Below, piece after piece: positions 46,835-54,451 of a stretch of 64,000 nucleotides of DNA. The number at the start of each line of letters is the position of its first letter. Position 1 is the stretch's first letter. Where the stretch lies: positions 372,001 to 436,000 of the forward strand of contig NZ_MEHJ01000001.1 in NCBI RefSeq assembly GCF_001746415.1, given 5' to 3'. The position numbers and the translations under genes were made by a program. This DNA comes from Streptomyces agglomeratus. GTDB lineage: Bacteria; Actinomycetota; Actinomycetes; Streptomycetales; Streptomycetaceae. A model generated the notes under the pieces. That model made no database searches. It was given only the letters and a program-made list of their open reading frames with translations, and was not told where the DNA came from.

Positions 46835-47035
46835 CAGCCGTTGTAGGCCCACTTCCAGGACTCGAACACGACAGGCAGGTCCGTCCAGGGCGAACCGGTC
46901 CGGTACTTCCAGGCGATCCCCTCGATCACCTACCGGTGATCACGCCAGCACCCGCCCCACTTCGGCGTCCGATCCGGCAGCAACGGCTCACTTCGCGCCC
47001 ACTGGGCGTCGGTCAACGACACACCAGACCAACGA
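46835..47035 (-). pseudogene. IS5-family transposase N-terminal remnant
   Basis: Encodes SLTDAQWARSEPLLPDRTPKWGG, then WRDHR, TAG, VIEGIAWKYRTGSPWTDLPVVFESWK, a DUF4096-type N-terminus. The in-frame TAG (plus-strand CTA at 46930-46932) lies at the same WRDHR-x-VI position as in the remnant at 5568-5800. No DDE core. Confidence 0.7.
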
Positions 47036-47058
47036 TGAGATGATCTGAACGCAACTGC

Positions 47059-47601
47059 CTAGCGGTTCCGCCAGTTGACGAAGGACACCTCGTCCGGCAG
47101 GACCACGCTGACCTTCCCCTGTCGAAACGCCTCGTCGCCCAAGAGCTTGAAAAGAAACTCGGCCATCCCAAGGGGGTGCGACTGCATTTCCGGGTTGGTG
47201 TGTCTCCCGCAGATCAGGACCGGCCATCGATCCGGGTCGTCGTCCGTGGTCACCCAGCAGTAGATGTCCGCCCCCGACGTCACACCCCACGCCACGATCG
47301 AACCAGGATCCATGTCGAAGTCGGCCTCGTCGCGGCACATCTCCCAGGTGTAACGGGCGTTCTCCGTCTCTTCCTGCAGACCGGACGTGTACGGGTACCC
47401 GTCTGCCTGCAAAGCCGGCAGCAGGATGCTGATCCTGTCGCTGATCACTCCCGCCCCGTACACCTCCATGAAACGGACGTAGTCCGAGGGGAACCGAGTC
47501 CCCCAGGCCGCCTCGACCTCGCCCCAGTCAACCCGCTCGTCCACCCCATGAGCCACCGGCATGAGCTCGGCAAGTGCCGCCACCGTGTCCGTCCCGCGCA
47601 T
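47059..47601 (-). CDS. SUKH-1 (SMI1/KNR4) family protein
   Basis: 180 residues with the SUKH-1 pattern: VDWGEVEAAWGTRFPSDYVRFMEVYGAG, then SIVAWGVTSGADIYCWVTTDDDPDRWPVLICGRH and MAEFLFKLL. SMI1/KNR4 proteins in bacteria are mostly immunity proteins of contact-dependent or T7SS toxins. It lies about 1.1 kb from the end of the toxin locus on the opposite strand, with an IS5 remnant between. Intact. Confidence 0.82.
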   Translation of the reverse strand: MRGTDTVAALAELMPVAHGVDERVDWGEVEAAWGTRFPSDYVRFMEVYGAGVISDRISILLPALQADGYPYTSGLQEETENARYTWEMCRDEADFDMDPGSIVAWGVTSGADIYCWVTTDDDPDRWPVLICGRHTNPEMQSHPLGMAEFLFKLLGDEAFRQGKVSVVLPDEVSFVNWRNR

Positions 47602-47937
47602 GTCTCGCCCTTCGTCCCGCCGCCCGCAGTGCGCGGCGTGTCGTATCCGAGAACCAACTTACGAGGACCGCCTCTGCATCAAATCTCCGGGGCGCCGCCT
47701 ACAGAGCCCGTCAAGATCCGAAAGAGACGGCCCGAACAGCCGCGCGGAGCCGGTTCCACAGCGGAATCGCTTCGCTTCGCTCAGCGTGGCGGCCGCTTCG
47801 CTCCCCCGCCCCACGGTTTCCGGCTGCGCCTCCCGAACCGTGGGCCCGCTGTCGCGGGCCAAGTTGGCCAAGTGTCAGGGGCCGTCCTGTATGGCGGGGT
47901 GGGGCCGCCACTGCTGGCCTTCGGGCATGCTTCAACC
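47602..47937. other. Intergenic region with dyad-rich DNA
   Basis: No gene recognised. Contains several GC-rich inverted segments, including CGGTTT..AACCG-type arms near 47815-47843. Confidence 0.35.
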
Positions 47938-47961
47938 GTGACCCCGCTGATGCGGGGTCAC
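47938..47961 (-). terminator. Hairpin after the ChW-repeat gene
   Basis: Perfect 10-bp stem GTGACCCCGC / GCGGGGTCAC with a 4-base loop, 19 bases past the stop. Confidence 0.75.
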
Positions 47962-47979
47962 GGCTGAAGGGCCTCGGAA

Positions 47980-48477
47980 CTATCCGATGACCTTGAGAGT
48001 GACCAGTTCCAGGTTCTTACCCTGGCCCGTGGTGCCAACCGTGATGTGATCGCCGCGGAAAGGACCGATCCACCCAATGTCCTGGACGTGGCCAATACCC
48101 TCCAGACTCCCGTACGACAGGGTGATGCGCACGGCTTCCATGGGCAGAGCCTGCCCGACGGTGCCTACCCTCTTCACCTGGCCAGAGGCCACACAATCAC
48201 CATACGGAGCCTGCCAGCCCACATTCCGGATATGGGCATCAGCGCAGAAGTAGCCCCGCCCCCAGACCTGGATGTCCATGGCCTCGATCGCCCGATTCTC
48301 CCCTACCGTCCCAGCGAACTGCCCATTACAGTTCCACTCCATCCAACCCTTGCCAGCCACATGAGCCCGGTAGCAGACCTTCACCTCCTCCGTCGCAGCC
48401 TCAGCCACTCCACCACTCAGCACCACCAAACCCAGCACAGAACAGAACGCCAGGAACGAACGAGTAAGACGCCTCAC
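47980..48477 (-). CDS. Secreted protein with three hydrophobic-W-type repeats
   Basis: 165 residues. Signal peptide about 1-30 (VRRLTRSFLAFCSVLGLVVLSGGVAEAA). Three repeats follow, each with a central GW: VCYRAHVAGKGWMEWNCNGQFAGTVG..AIEAMDIQVW, DAHIRNVGWQAPYGDCVASGQVKRVG..PMEAVRITL, GHVQDIGWIGPFRGDHITVGTTGQGKNLELVTLKV. The G-W, G-x-x-G-x-G/T and I-E-A-x-x-I positions recur as in ChW (clostridial hydrophobic W) repeats, common in secreted actinobacterial and clostridial proteins. GTG 48477 is chosen for the GGGGGG upstream and the signal peptide. Function probably extracellular binding. Confidence 0.75.
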   Translation of the reverse strand: MRRLTRSFLAFCSVLGLVVLSGGVAEAATEEVKVCYRAHVAGKGWMEWNCNGQFAGTVGENRAIEAMDIQVWGRGYFCADAHIRNVGWQAPYGDCVASGQVKRVGTVGQALPMEAVRITLSYGSLEGIGHVQDIGWIGPFRGDHITVGTTGQGKNLELVTLKVIG

Positions 48478-48654
48478 GGCAACCCCCCTGTAAGCGAGAA
48501 CAAGAGCTCGAAGATACAGCACCTTGATCACTTACAAGCCCCCAGTGCCACACCAGGCAGACCGCCTTTCAGGCCGCCAACGGACCGCTGCCGCAGCCCT
48601 GCTGGCCAGGCATCAAGGGCTGCTCCTTACTTCAAAACGTGCGCACTACCGCAG

Positions 48655-49037
48655 GGTGTTAGTTCTTCGACCGCTCGGCGATGGCGTGGTCGCGGGTGGG
48701 GGCCAGGGTGCCGTCCACGATGAGCACGGTGCCCTTGGCAAACCGCTTGCGGGGCTGGAGAGCGAGCATCGGCCCGAGGTTGTCGATGATGCGGTCCGCC
48801 GCCGACTTGGACACCCCCGAACAGTGGAGCGAGCTGGCGCATGGTCAGGTTCGTTCTCCCGTAGGCCGCGACCAGCAGTGCCCTGTCCTCAAGCGGAAGG
48901 CTCCACAGCCGGCCCTTGCGGACCGCGTCCGCACCCTCGCGCCGCAGAACCGTCACCAGCTTGGCGAAGGCGCGCGGGCTCAGCCCGGTGAACGGGGCTA
49001 TCGAGGACGGCTCCGACGCCGTGATCACACCAGCCAC
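48655..49037 (-). pseudogene. IS5-group transposase, frameshifted and truncated
   Basis: Starts MAGVITASEPSSIAPFTGLSPRAFAKLVTVLRREG, then LPLEDRALLVAAYGRTNLTMRQLAPLFG; after a one-base shift the other frame gives VSKSAADRIIDNLGPMLAL and TVLIVDGTLAPTRDHAIAERSKN before a stop. The first DDE aspartate (VDGTL) is present; the rest is missing. Confidence 0.75.
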
Positions 49038-49109
49038 ACCAAGATCATCCCAGTTGCCGACGCTGCCCCATGTCCTCGGTTCTGTGTGCTCGGCAAGCAG
49101 GGAGGGCGC

Positions 49110-49613
49110 ATGGGGTTGGTTCTTTTCCCGGGCGACGCAGACAACAGCAGTCCGGATGTCTCCTGGTCCTACAGCGGCTTTGCCGCGTTCCGGCGGCGTC
49201 TGGCCGAGACCGAGGGGTTCGTCCTATCCGAGATGTCGGGCTTCGGCGGCGAGCGCCCGTGGAGGGACGTGTCCACCGCCCTGGAGCCACTCCTCGATCA
49301 TCCGGATGACGGCGGTGACGACCTCTCGCCTGTCGAGTGCGCGTCGATCCTGGTCCGGCTGGAGGCCATCACCAACCGGCGGGCAGCAGAGGGCGGCGAC
49401 CAACTCCTCCAGCAACACATCGAGGACGCCCGCCAGCTGGCGGGCGTCCTGCGGCTCTGCATCGACAAGGACGTCCCGCTGGCCTTCCTCCGAAGCCCAC
49501 CGACTATGGAACCACTTACGAGACTTCCCAATGTTGATGTCAAGCCTCTCCCGCGACGGAAGGTGAAGGGCTGTAGCACGTGCTGTCACGGATCGTTGCC
49601 CAAAGAACGTTGA
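49110..49613 (+). CDS. Conserved Streptomyces hypothetical protein, C-terminus altered by IS110
   Basis: The first 130 or so residues (MGLVLFPGDADNSSPDVSWSYSGFAAFRRRLAETEGF, GFGGERPWRDVSTALEPLLDHPDDGG, DARQLAGVLRLCIDKDVPLAF) look like a complete conserved hypothetical protein, no known function. The last 30-40 residues are encoded by DNA at or inside the IS110 left end. GGAGGGC precedes the ATG. Probably still produced with a foreign tail. Confidence 0.6.
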   Translation: MGLVLFPGDADNSSPDVSWSYSGFAAFRRRLAETEGFVLSEMSGFGGERPWRDVSTALEPLLDHPDDGGDDLSPVECASILVRLEAITNRRAAEGGDQLLQQHIEDARQLAGVLRLCIDKDVPLAFLRSPPTMEPLTRLPNVDVKPLPRRKVKGCSTCCHGSLPKER

Positions 49614-49907
49614 TGCGTCGGCGGGCGAGGGCGAGGACAGCTTGCTTGTGTCCTTTCCCTTCGTTCCGCTTCCGTTGGTAGTACGTCTTGGAGGCGGGGC
49701 ACGACTTGAGGCTGGCCATTGCCGACAAGTGCTCGAAGCAGGCCTCGGTGGTAGCGGCGGGGCCTGCGCAGGCTGCCGCTGACGCGGCCGGAATCGTGGG
49801 GCTGTGGGGCCGGGCCGGCGAAGCCGGCCAGACGGTCGGCACTGCTGAAAGCGCCCATGTCGCCGCCTGTTGCGGTGATGAACTCGGCGCCGATCCTGGT
49901 ACCCATG
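49560..49907 (-). pseudogene. IS110 transposase, C-terminal part
   Basis: Encodes MGTRIGAEFITATGGDMGAFSSADRLAGFAG, PHDSGRVSGSLRRPRRYHRGLLRA and, in another frame, CFEHLSAMASLKSCPASKTYYQRKRNEGKGHKQAVLALARRRINVLWATIRD. Transposase_20 domain with a frameshift near the Arg-rich segment. Confidence 0.8.
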
Positions 49908-49912
49908 CCGGG

Positions 49913-49963
49913 TGTCGGAGTACGCCTGAACGTGCTCAACCCCGTACAGGTGAACGTGCTCAG
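49913..49963 (+). repeat. Left terminal repeat of the cassette
   Basis: TGTCGGA followed by two 19-bp units; 54-base ungapped alignment with the inverted right end (including 3 flanking bases of the shared duplication) gives about 39 identities. Confidence 0.8.
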
Positions 49964-50037
49964 TTGATGATGCGCTGACCACGGGTTCTCGTCAGTCCGC
50001 AATGGACGGTCGACAGCGTCAGACGGCCGGGCACTTC

Positions 50038-50961
50038 TCATGCCACCTTGATGACAACCTTGCCCGAGGTGTGACCGTTCTCGACGGCGGCGAGGGCGGC
50101 CGGGGCGTCGGAGAGCGGATGGACCGCGGTAATTACGGGTGCGAGGAGTCCGTCGAGGGCCAGCCGGGCCGACCGCTCCAGGTTCTCGCGGTCCCCGCGA
50201 CGCTCGACGAAACGCCCACCGAGATCGGGCACAGACATATCACCCACAGCGATGACGTTGCGGGGATCCTGGGCCAGCGGAGCGACCGTCCGCAGCGAGG
50301 TGCCTCCGGCCAGGTCGACGATCCCGTCGAAGCCGTCCGGAACCAGCTCGCGTGCCGCGGCGGCGACGTCCTCGGCGGTGTAGTCGATGAACCGCACCCC
50401 GATGGCCTCGGCGTGCTCGCGTTTGGCGGTACTCCCGGTGCCGATCACACGCAGCTCGCGCCCGATAGCCAGCCGGGCGACGGCGAGGCCGACCCCGCCC
50501 CCGACTCCGTTGACCAGGACCGTGGCACCGGCCGGGAGGCTGAGCTGGTCGAGCACGTCCACCGCGGTCGTCCCGGCTACTGGCAGCGTTGCCGCCACGG
50601 TCGCGGACAAACCCTCCGGGATGCGCGCGGTGTTCGGCGCGGACAGCACCGTCGTCTCGGCGTAGGTGCCGCCACCGGTGAGTGCGAAGCCGAAGACCGC
50701 GTCACCCACCTCGAGCCCGTTGACGTCCTCGCCCCGGGCGAGAACGGTTCCGGCTGCCTCCATGCCCAGCACGCGGGGAAACGGACGCCCGCCGTCGAGC
50801 CCGTCGACCAGACCCGAGCGCAGAAGGTGGTCGAGGGGATTCACACCGGCGACGTCAACCTGGATCAGCACCTCGCCGCGACCGGGGACGGGGTCGGGAC
50901 GATCGAAGAACTCCTGCACCTCGGGCCCGCCATACCTGCCGAAACCCCATGCCTGCCCCAT
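50038..50961 (-). CDS. NADP-dependent zinc-free alcohol/quinone oxidoreductase
   Basis: 307 residues, MDR superfamily quinone-reductase type. GroES-like N-terminal domain (MGQAWGFGRYGGPEVQEFFDRPDPVPGRGEVLIQVDVAGVNPLDHLLRSG), NADPH-binding Rossmann motif ATVLVNGVGGGVGLAVARLAIG, GTGSTAKREHAEAIG, VDLAGGTSLRTVAPL, ending SGKVVIKVA. The usual zinc cysteines are absent, as in quinone reductases. It reduces quinones or enones with NADPH. It is cargo of the cassette, downstream of the merR-like gene on the same strand and separated by 106 bases that carry a MerR-type operator. Confidence 0.9.
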   Translation of the reverse strand: MGQAWGFGRYGGPEVQEFFDRPDPVPGRGEVLIQVDVAGVNPLDHLLRSGLVDGLDGGRPFPRVLGMEAAGTVLARGEDVNGLEVGDAVFGFALTGGGTYAETTVLSAPNTARIPEGLSATVAATLPVAGTTAVDVLDQLSLPAGATVLVNGVGGGVGLAVARLAIGRELRVIGTGSTAKREHAEAIGVRFIDYTAEDVAAAARELVPDGFDGIVDLAGGTSLRTVAPLAQDPRNVIAVGDMSVPDLGGRFVERRGDRENLERSARLALDGLLAPVITAVHPLSDAPAALAAVENGHTSGKVVIKVA

Positions 50962-51013
50962 CTTCCGCCGCCTCTCGTATGACCGACCCGGTGATTCCGG
51001 GCGTATTCGCCAT

Positions 51014-51038
51014 CCTCACCTCTGACATTGATGTGAGG
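51014..51038 (-). promoter_or_regulatory. Candidate MerR-type operator/promoter
   Basis: CCTCAC (51014-51019) and GTGAGG (51033-51038) form a dyad. On the minus strand, TTGCCC and GAGGAT flank it with a 20-base spacer, the over-long spacing typical of MerR-activated promoters. It lies between the regulator's end and the oxidoreductase start. Confidence 0.45.
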
Positions 51039-51067
51039 GGCAACCGGTTGAGATGCAGATCACAGCA

Positions 51068-51463
51068 TCAGGTCGACTGCGCCACCGGTTCCGGGGCCGT
51101 GGACAGCTCCGCCCGGTGTCGGCTGTTGGCCGTGATCAGCACGTCGAGTGCATCTCGGGTCTCGATCAGGTGCGCGATGTCGGCGTCGATCCGGTCGCGC
51201 TCGCGCATCATCGCCGTGAACGTCTCCTCGGCGACGCCCAGGTCACCCGGGACGTCCACACACGGCAGCACAGTCACGATCACCCTGCTGGACATACCCG
51301 CGTCGAACAGCTGTCGGATGAGTGACACGCGCTGGACCGCAGCATCGGAATAGTGACGCTGCCCCGCGTCGGAGCGTGAGCTGGTCAGCAGGCCCTGCTC
51401 TTCGTAGTACCGCAGTGAGCGCGGACTCACGCCCGTGCGCTTGGACAACTCGCCTATCCGCAT
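51068..51463 (-). CDS. MerR-family regulator
   Basis: 131 residues. Winged helix at residues 1-70: MRIGELSKRTGVSPRSLRYYEEQGLLTSSRSDAGQRHYSDAAVQRVSLIRQLFDAGMS, then a coiled-coil dimerisation helix (ETFTAMMRERDRIDADIAHLIETRDALDVLI) and a short tail without metal-binding cysteines. Resembles regulators that respond to small organic ligands and control adjacent oxidoreductases. The ATG at 51463 is chosen for the family start; upstream in-frame codons belong to the cassette end and IS110. Confidence 0.85.
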   Translation of the reverse strand: MRIGELSKRTGVSPRSLRYYEEQGLLTSSRSDAGQRHYSDAAVQRVSLIRQLFDAGMSSRVIVTVLPCVDVPGDLGVAEETFTAMMRERDRIDADIAHLIETRDALDVLITANSRHRAELSTAPEPVAQST

Positions 51464-51566
51464 CCCCGAGAGCCTACGCCCGCGTGCTCCAGGTTCAGAC
51501 CGCCGTCGAGTCATGGACGCTCGCGGACACCCCCACGGCCGCAGGGTTGTCCTCCCGGTCCCACGA

Positions 51567-51617
51567 CTGAGCACGTTCGTCTGTACACGCCTGAGCACTC
51601 TTCTCGGTACGCCGACA
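51567..51617 (-). repeat. Right terminal repeat of the cassette
   Basis: On the minus strand: TGTCGGC, then two 19-bp units (the first degenerate, AGAGTGCTCA) separated by GGCGT, matching the left end in spacing. Confidence 0.8.
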
Positions 51618-51622
51618 CCGGG

Positions 51623-52433
51623 CAGGCTGCGGATCACTTCGGCATGCGGATGCTCACCAAACCGGGCCTCGATGTGGGTGTCGAGTTCCGCGATCTCCTC
51701 CTCGAGGGTCATCACCCCCTTCGCGAGGCGGGCCACCATGGCGGCGGCCAGCTTCTCACCGGGCAGCGCGGTGTGCTGGGCCTGGGCTGCCTCGACGGTG
51801 GTGCGGGCGACGCGGCAGCACCTTTGGCTTTGCGGTTCTTCAGCCACGTCTCGATGCGCTTCGCACCTGTTCGGCGGATGCCCGTCGGCGTCTGATAGCC
51901 GGTCAGAAGCATGACCGGGCCCTTGTTCGTCAGGCCGAGGGACCGCTCCAGCGCGGGGAAGATCTCCAGCAGCTGGCCCGGAGGCGGTTGATCTGCCGGG
52001 TGCGGTCGAAGACGAGGTCCAGGCGCCGGTTGGTCAGGGTGCGCAGGTCGACGGCGAGCTCGTCGCCGGGCCGCAGCAGACTCAGATCCCGCCGGATGCG
52101 GGCCTGGTCGGCGATGACGATGGCGTCCCTTCGCGTCGGTCTTTCCCTCGCCCCGGTAAGTGGCCGAGGCTCGGGGGACCGTGAGGCCAGTGAGGTAGGC
52201 GGCGGGCTGGTCATGGGCAGTCAGCAAGCCGATCAGCAGGGCTGCGCCGCCGTGGTTGAGGTCGACGGCCCACAACACATCGCCGGATATCGCCAGCACA
52301 TCGCCGATCAGAGCGAACAGTTCAGCTCGTCGTTCTCGATCCGGCGGGACAGCAGCCGCTCGCCCTCCGCGTTGATCACCACGGCATGGTGATGTGTCTT
52401 GCCGATGTCCACCCCGGCCCAGATCTCAGGCAC
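51623..52433 (-). pseudogene. IS110 transposase, N-terminal part
   Basis: From GTG at 52433: VPEIWAGVDIGKTHHHAVVINAEGERLLSRRIENDEL; then, with at least three frameshifts, WAVDLNHGGAALLIGLLTAHDQPAAYLTGLTVPRASATYRGEGKTDAK, ADQARIRRDLSLLRPGDELAVDLRTLTNRRLDLV, LLTGYQTPTGIRR, and AEVIRSLPG at the insertion point. This is the DEDD (RuvC-like) half of the IS110 transposase. Non-functional. Confidence 0.82.
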
Positions 52434-52734
52434 TTCCCCTCCCACCAGGTCGCCTCGCATCAATCCCGCGGACGACTTCGCCGGCGTTGTCCTACAGCAG
52501 CGATCGAGTCGCGTCTCCCAATCAGCGGTCGAGTCGTCGCGGGGCTCCAGGTGGCCAAGTCCCGTAAGTCATCGAGCGGCTCAACACTTTCAGCCATGCC
52601 CGGAGACCCCGGGCCCTCCGATCCTACGAATGACCGGTCACCCACGTCTAGAAAGGTAGGACAACTCTTAAAGACCGTTGCAGTACTAGGCCGGCAAGAC
52701 GCTGCCCGGGCGGGTGGAGGGGCATGCGGCCCCG

Positions 52735-53047
52735 GCCGGGACAAGTCGTTCCACGACGCCTCCTACTGCCACCTGGCCGACCGCCTGGCGGGCAAACTCC
52801 TCCTGGTCCACGGCGAAATGGACGATCGGTTCCACCCGGACCACACCCTGCGGCTGGCCGACCGGCTCATTGCCGCAGGCAAGGACTTCGAACTGCTCAT
52901 CGTCCCCCGGCGCCGAGCACACGTTCATCCACCACCTGGCTTACGTTCGCATGCGCTGCTGGGACTTCCTGGTGCGTGAGCTGATGGGCACACAGCCCCC
53001 TGCCTGCCGCCCCGCCCCCCATTGCCATCGGCCCCGAGATGCTTGTC
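52735..53047 (+). pseudogene. S9 peptidase (DPP IV-type) C-terminal fragment
   Basis: Encodes DKSFHDASYCHLADRLAGKLLLVHGEMDDRFHPDHTLRLADRLIAAGKDFELLIVP (catalytic Asp in EMDD), then after a one-base shift in the C run, AEHTFIHHLAYVRMRCWDFLVRELMG (catalytic His). Nucleophile Ser and beta-propeller are missing; the IS110 end lies 80 bases upstream. Confidence 0.72.
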
Positions 53048-53208
53048 TAGCGCGACACCGCGGACCAGAAGCCAGCATGCTTGTGTGACGGGCATCTCTT
53101 CGGCTGGGCCGATGAGTTCGGTCGTCCCTGGCGGTCATACAAGCAACGATGTTCCAGTGCCGCGATCCCAGCCCTTCGGGTGGCCGCGGCAAACGAGGAA
53201 GGCATGCC

Positions 53209-53871
53209 ATGACCCACACGATCAGCGCCTCCACCTCTGCCGTACCCACCGGGCACGCGCCTGGGGCCGGGCCGACGGGGCGCGTGCTGCTGGCCTGTGG
53301 CGCCGCGGCGGGCCCGCTGTTCCTCGGCGTGGGGCTCATCCAGGGCCTCACGCGTGAGGGATTCGACCTCACTCGCAACGCCATCAGCCAGCTCAGCCTC
53401 GGCGACCTGGGCTGGATCCAGGTGACCAGCTTCTTCGTCGCCGGCGCCCTCATGCTCGCCGGCGCGGTCGGGCTGCGGCGCGCGCTGGGCGAGGGCCACC
53501 GCCTGGCGCCCGTGCTGGTGGGCGTGTTCGGCACCTCGTTCCTGGTCAGCGGGGTGTTCGCCGCAGACCCAGGGGCTGGCTTCCCCGCCGGCACCCCGGA
53601 CTCCGCGACCCCCACGCTGAGCGTTCAAGGCGCGGTCCACATGGCCGCCGGCATGGTCGGCTACCTCGCCCTGTGCGCCGCGTTCCTCGTCCTGGCCCGC
53701 CACTTCGCCGGCCGACGGCAGGGTGGCTGGGCGATCGCCTGCCGCGTCGCACCCGTGGGCGTCCTCGCCGGGTTCGCCGGGTCCGCGGCCTCCGTACTGT
53801 CCTTCACCGCAGGAGCCGCGTTCGGCCTTGCCGCACTCACCACGATCGCCGTCCGGCTGACGCGCCACTAG
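53209..53871 (+). CDS. DUF998 membrane protein
   Basis: 220 residues with six hydrophobic segments and the DUF998 signature: VLLACGAAAGPLFLGVGLIQGLTREGFDLTRNAISQLSLGDLGWIQVTSFFVAGALMLAGAVGLRRAL. Members are six-helix membrane proteins of unknown function. GAGGAAGG precedes the ATG at 53209. Intact. Confidence 0.88.
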   Translation: MTHTISASTSAVPTGHAPGAGPTGRVLLACGAAAGPLFLGVGLIQGLTREGFDLTRNAISQLSLGDLGWIQVTSFFVAGALMLAGAVGLRRALGEGHRLAPVLVGVFGTSFLVSGVFAADPGAGFPAGTPDSATPTLSVQGAVHMAAGMVGYLALCAAFLVLARHFAGRRQGGWAIACRVAPVGVLAGFAGSAASVLSFTAGAAFGLAALTTIAVRLTRH

Positions 53872-53939
53872 GCGGACCGCCGGGCAACCCACACGTAAGC
53901 AGACACACCAAAGCTCTTCGCGAGCAACCAACGAAAGGT

Positions 53940-54158
53940 ATGAACGACATGACGGACTCGTTGCAGGGTGCCGCGTACTTCCCCTCGATCGAGAAGAAGT
54001 ACGGCCGCCCGATCGCGGAATGGAAGGGCCTCATCCGGTCCTCTCCCCTGACCAAGCACATGGAACTCGTCTCGTGGCTCAAGTCCGAGCACGGCCTGGG
54101 CCACGGCCACGCCAACGCCCTGGTCGCCCACACCCTCGCGGAGGACAAGGCGAAGTAG
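53940..54158 (+). CDS. DUF4287 protein
   Basis: 72 residues: AAYFPSIEKKYGRPIAEWKGLIRSSPLTKHMELVSWLKSEHGLGHGHANALVAHTL, the DUF4287 core. Small soluble proteins of unknown function, often next to DUF998 or stress genes in Streptomyces. CGAAAGG precedes the ATG; 68 bases after the DUF998 gene. Confidence 0.85.
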   Translation: MNDMTDSLQGAAYFPSIEKKYGRPIAEWKGLIRSSPLTKHMELVSWLKSEHGLGHGHANALVAHTLAEDKAK

Positions 54159-54194
54159 CCCACACCGGCCGGCGACGAGCATTCACTCTCTGGT

Positions 54195-54248
54195 CATTGC
54201 AATGGAACAACGACCGCCCTTGCCTTCAGCGACAAGTCCATTGCAATG
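54195..54248. promoter_or_regulatory. Two identical palindromes upstream of the reductase gene
   Basis: CATTGCAATG occurs at 54195-54204 and 54239-54248, each a perfect 10-bp palindrome, 44 bases apart (about four helical turns) in the AT-richer gap before the dihydrofolate-reductase-like gene. Suggests cooperative operator sites for a dimeric repressor. Confidence 0.55.
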
Positions 54249-54451
54249 ATTTCAGTCAACTGACCTGCTTCAACACGGAGACGAAGCGATCAATCGGTTG
54301 CTGGACCGCCGATACGCAACATAGCTTTTCCTCTGTCGCGAACGACAGGGATCCCAGCGGGTACGGAGTGCGACATGAGCCTCCAGGCCGTCGACACCGC
54401 CGCGATCCATCCCACTCTGAACCCAACCGGATCAGGAAGCGAGACATCCGC

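Larger units (their letters stand above)
49908..51622. mobile_element. 1,705-bp cassette with Tn7/Mu-like ends and 5-bp target duplication
   Basis: The cassette proper is 49913-51617, flanked by CCGGG at 49908-49912 and 51618-51622, as expected for a 5-bp target duplication. Each end starts TGTCGG(A/C) and carries two 19-bp subterminal repeats spaced by 5 bases (left GTACGCCTGAACGTGCTCA and GTACAGGTGAACGTGCTCA; right GTACCGAGAAGAGTGCTCA and GTACAGACGAACGTGCTCA). Multiple transposase-binding repeats, 5'-TGT and 5-bp duplications are hallmarks of the Tn7/Tn5053/Mu superfamily. Inside are only a MerR regulator and an oxidoreductase; no transposase, so the cassette is non-autonomous. Confidence 0.75.
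49527..52657 (-). mobile_element. IS110-family element split by a 1.7 kb insertion
   Basis: Removing the inserted segment 49913-51617 and one copy of its 5-bp duplication leaves about 1.42 kb, the normal size of an IS110 element, with ends like those of the copy at 3088-4199 (left CCCAATGTTGATGTCAAG, right AGAAAGGTA). The N-terminal and C-terminal transposase parts lie on either side of the insertion in the same orientation and meet at the same codons (SLPG / MGTRIGAEF). Confidence 0.75.
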
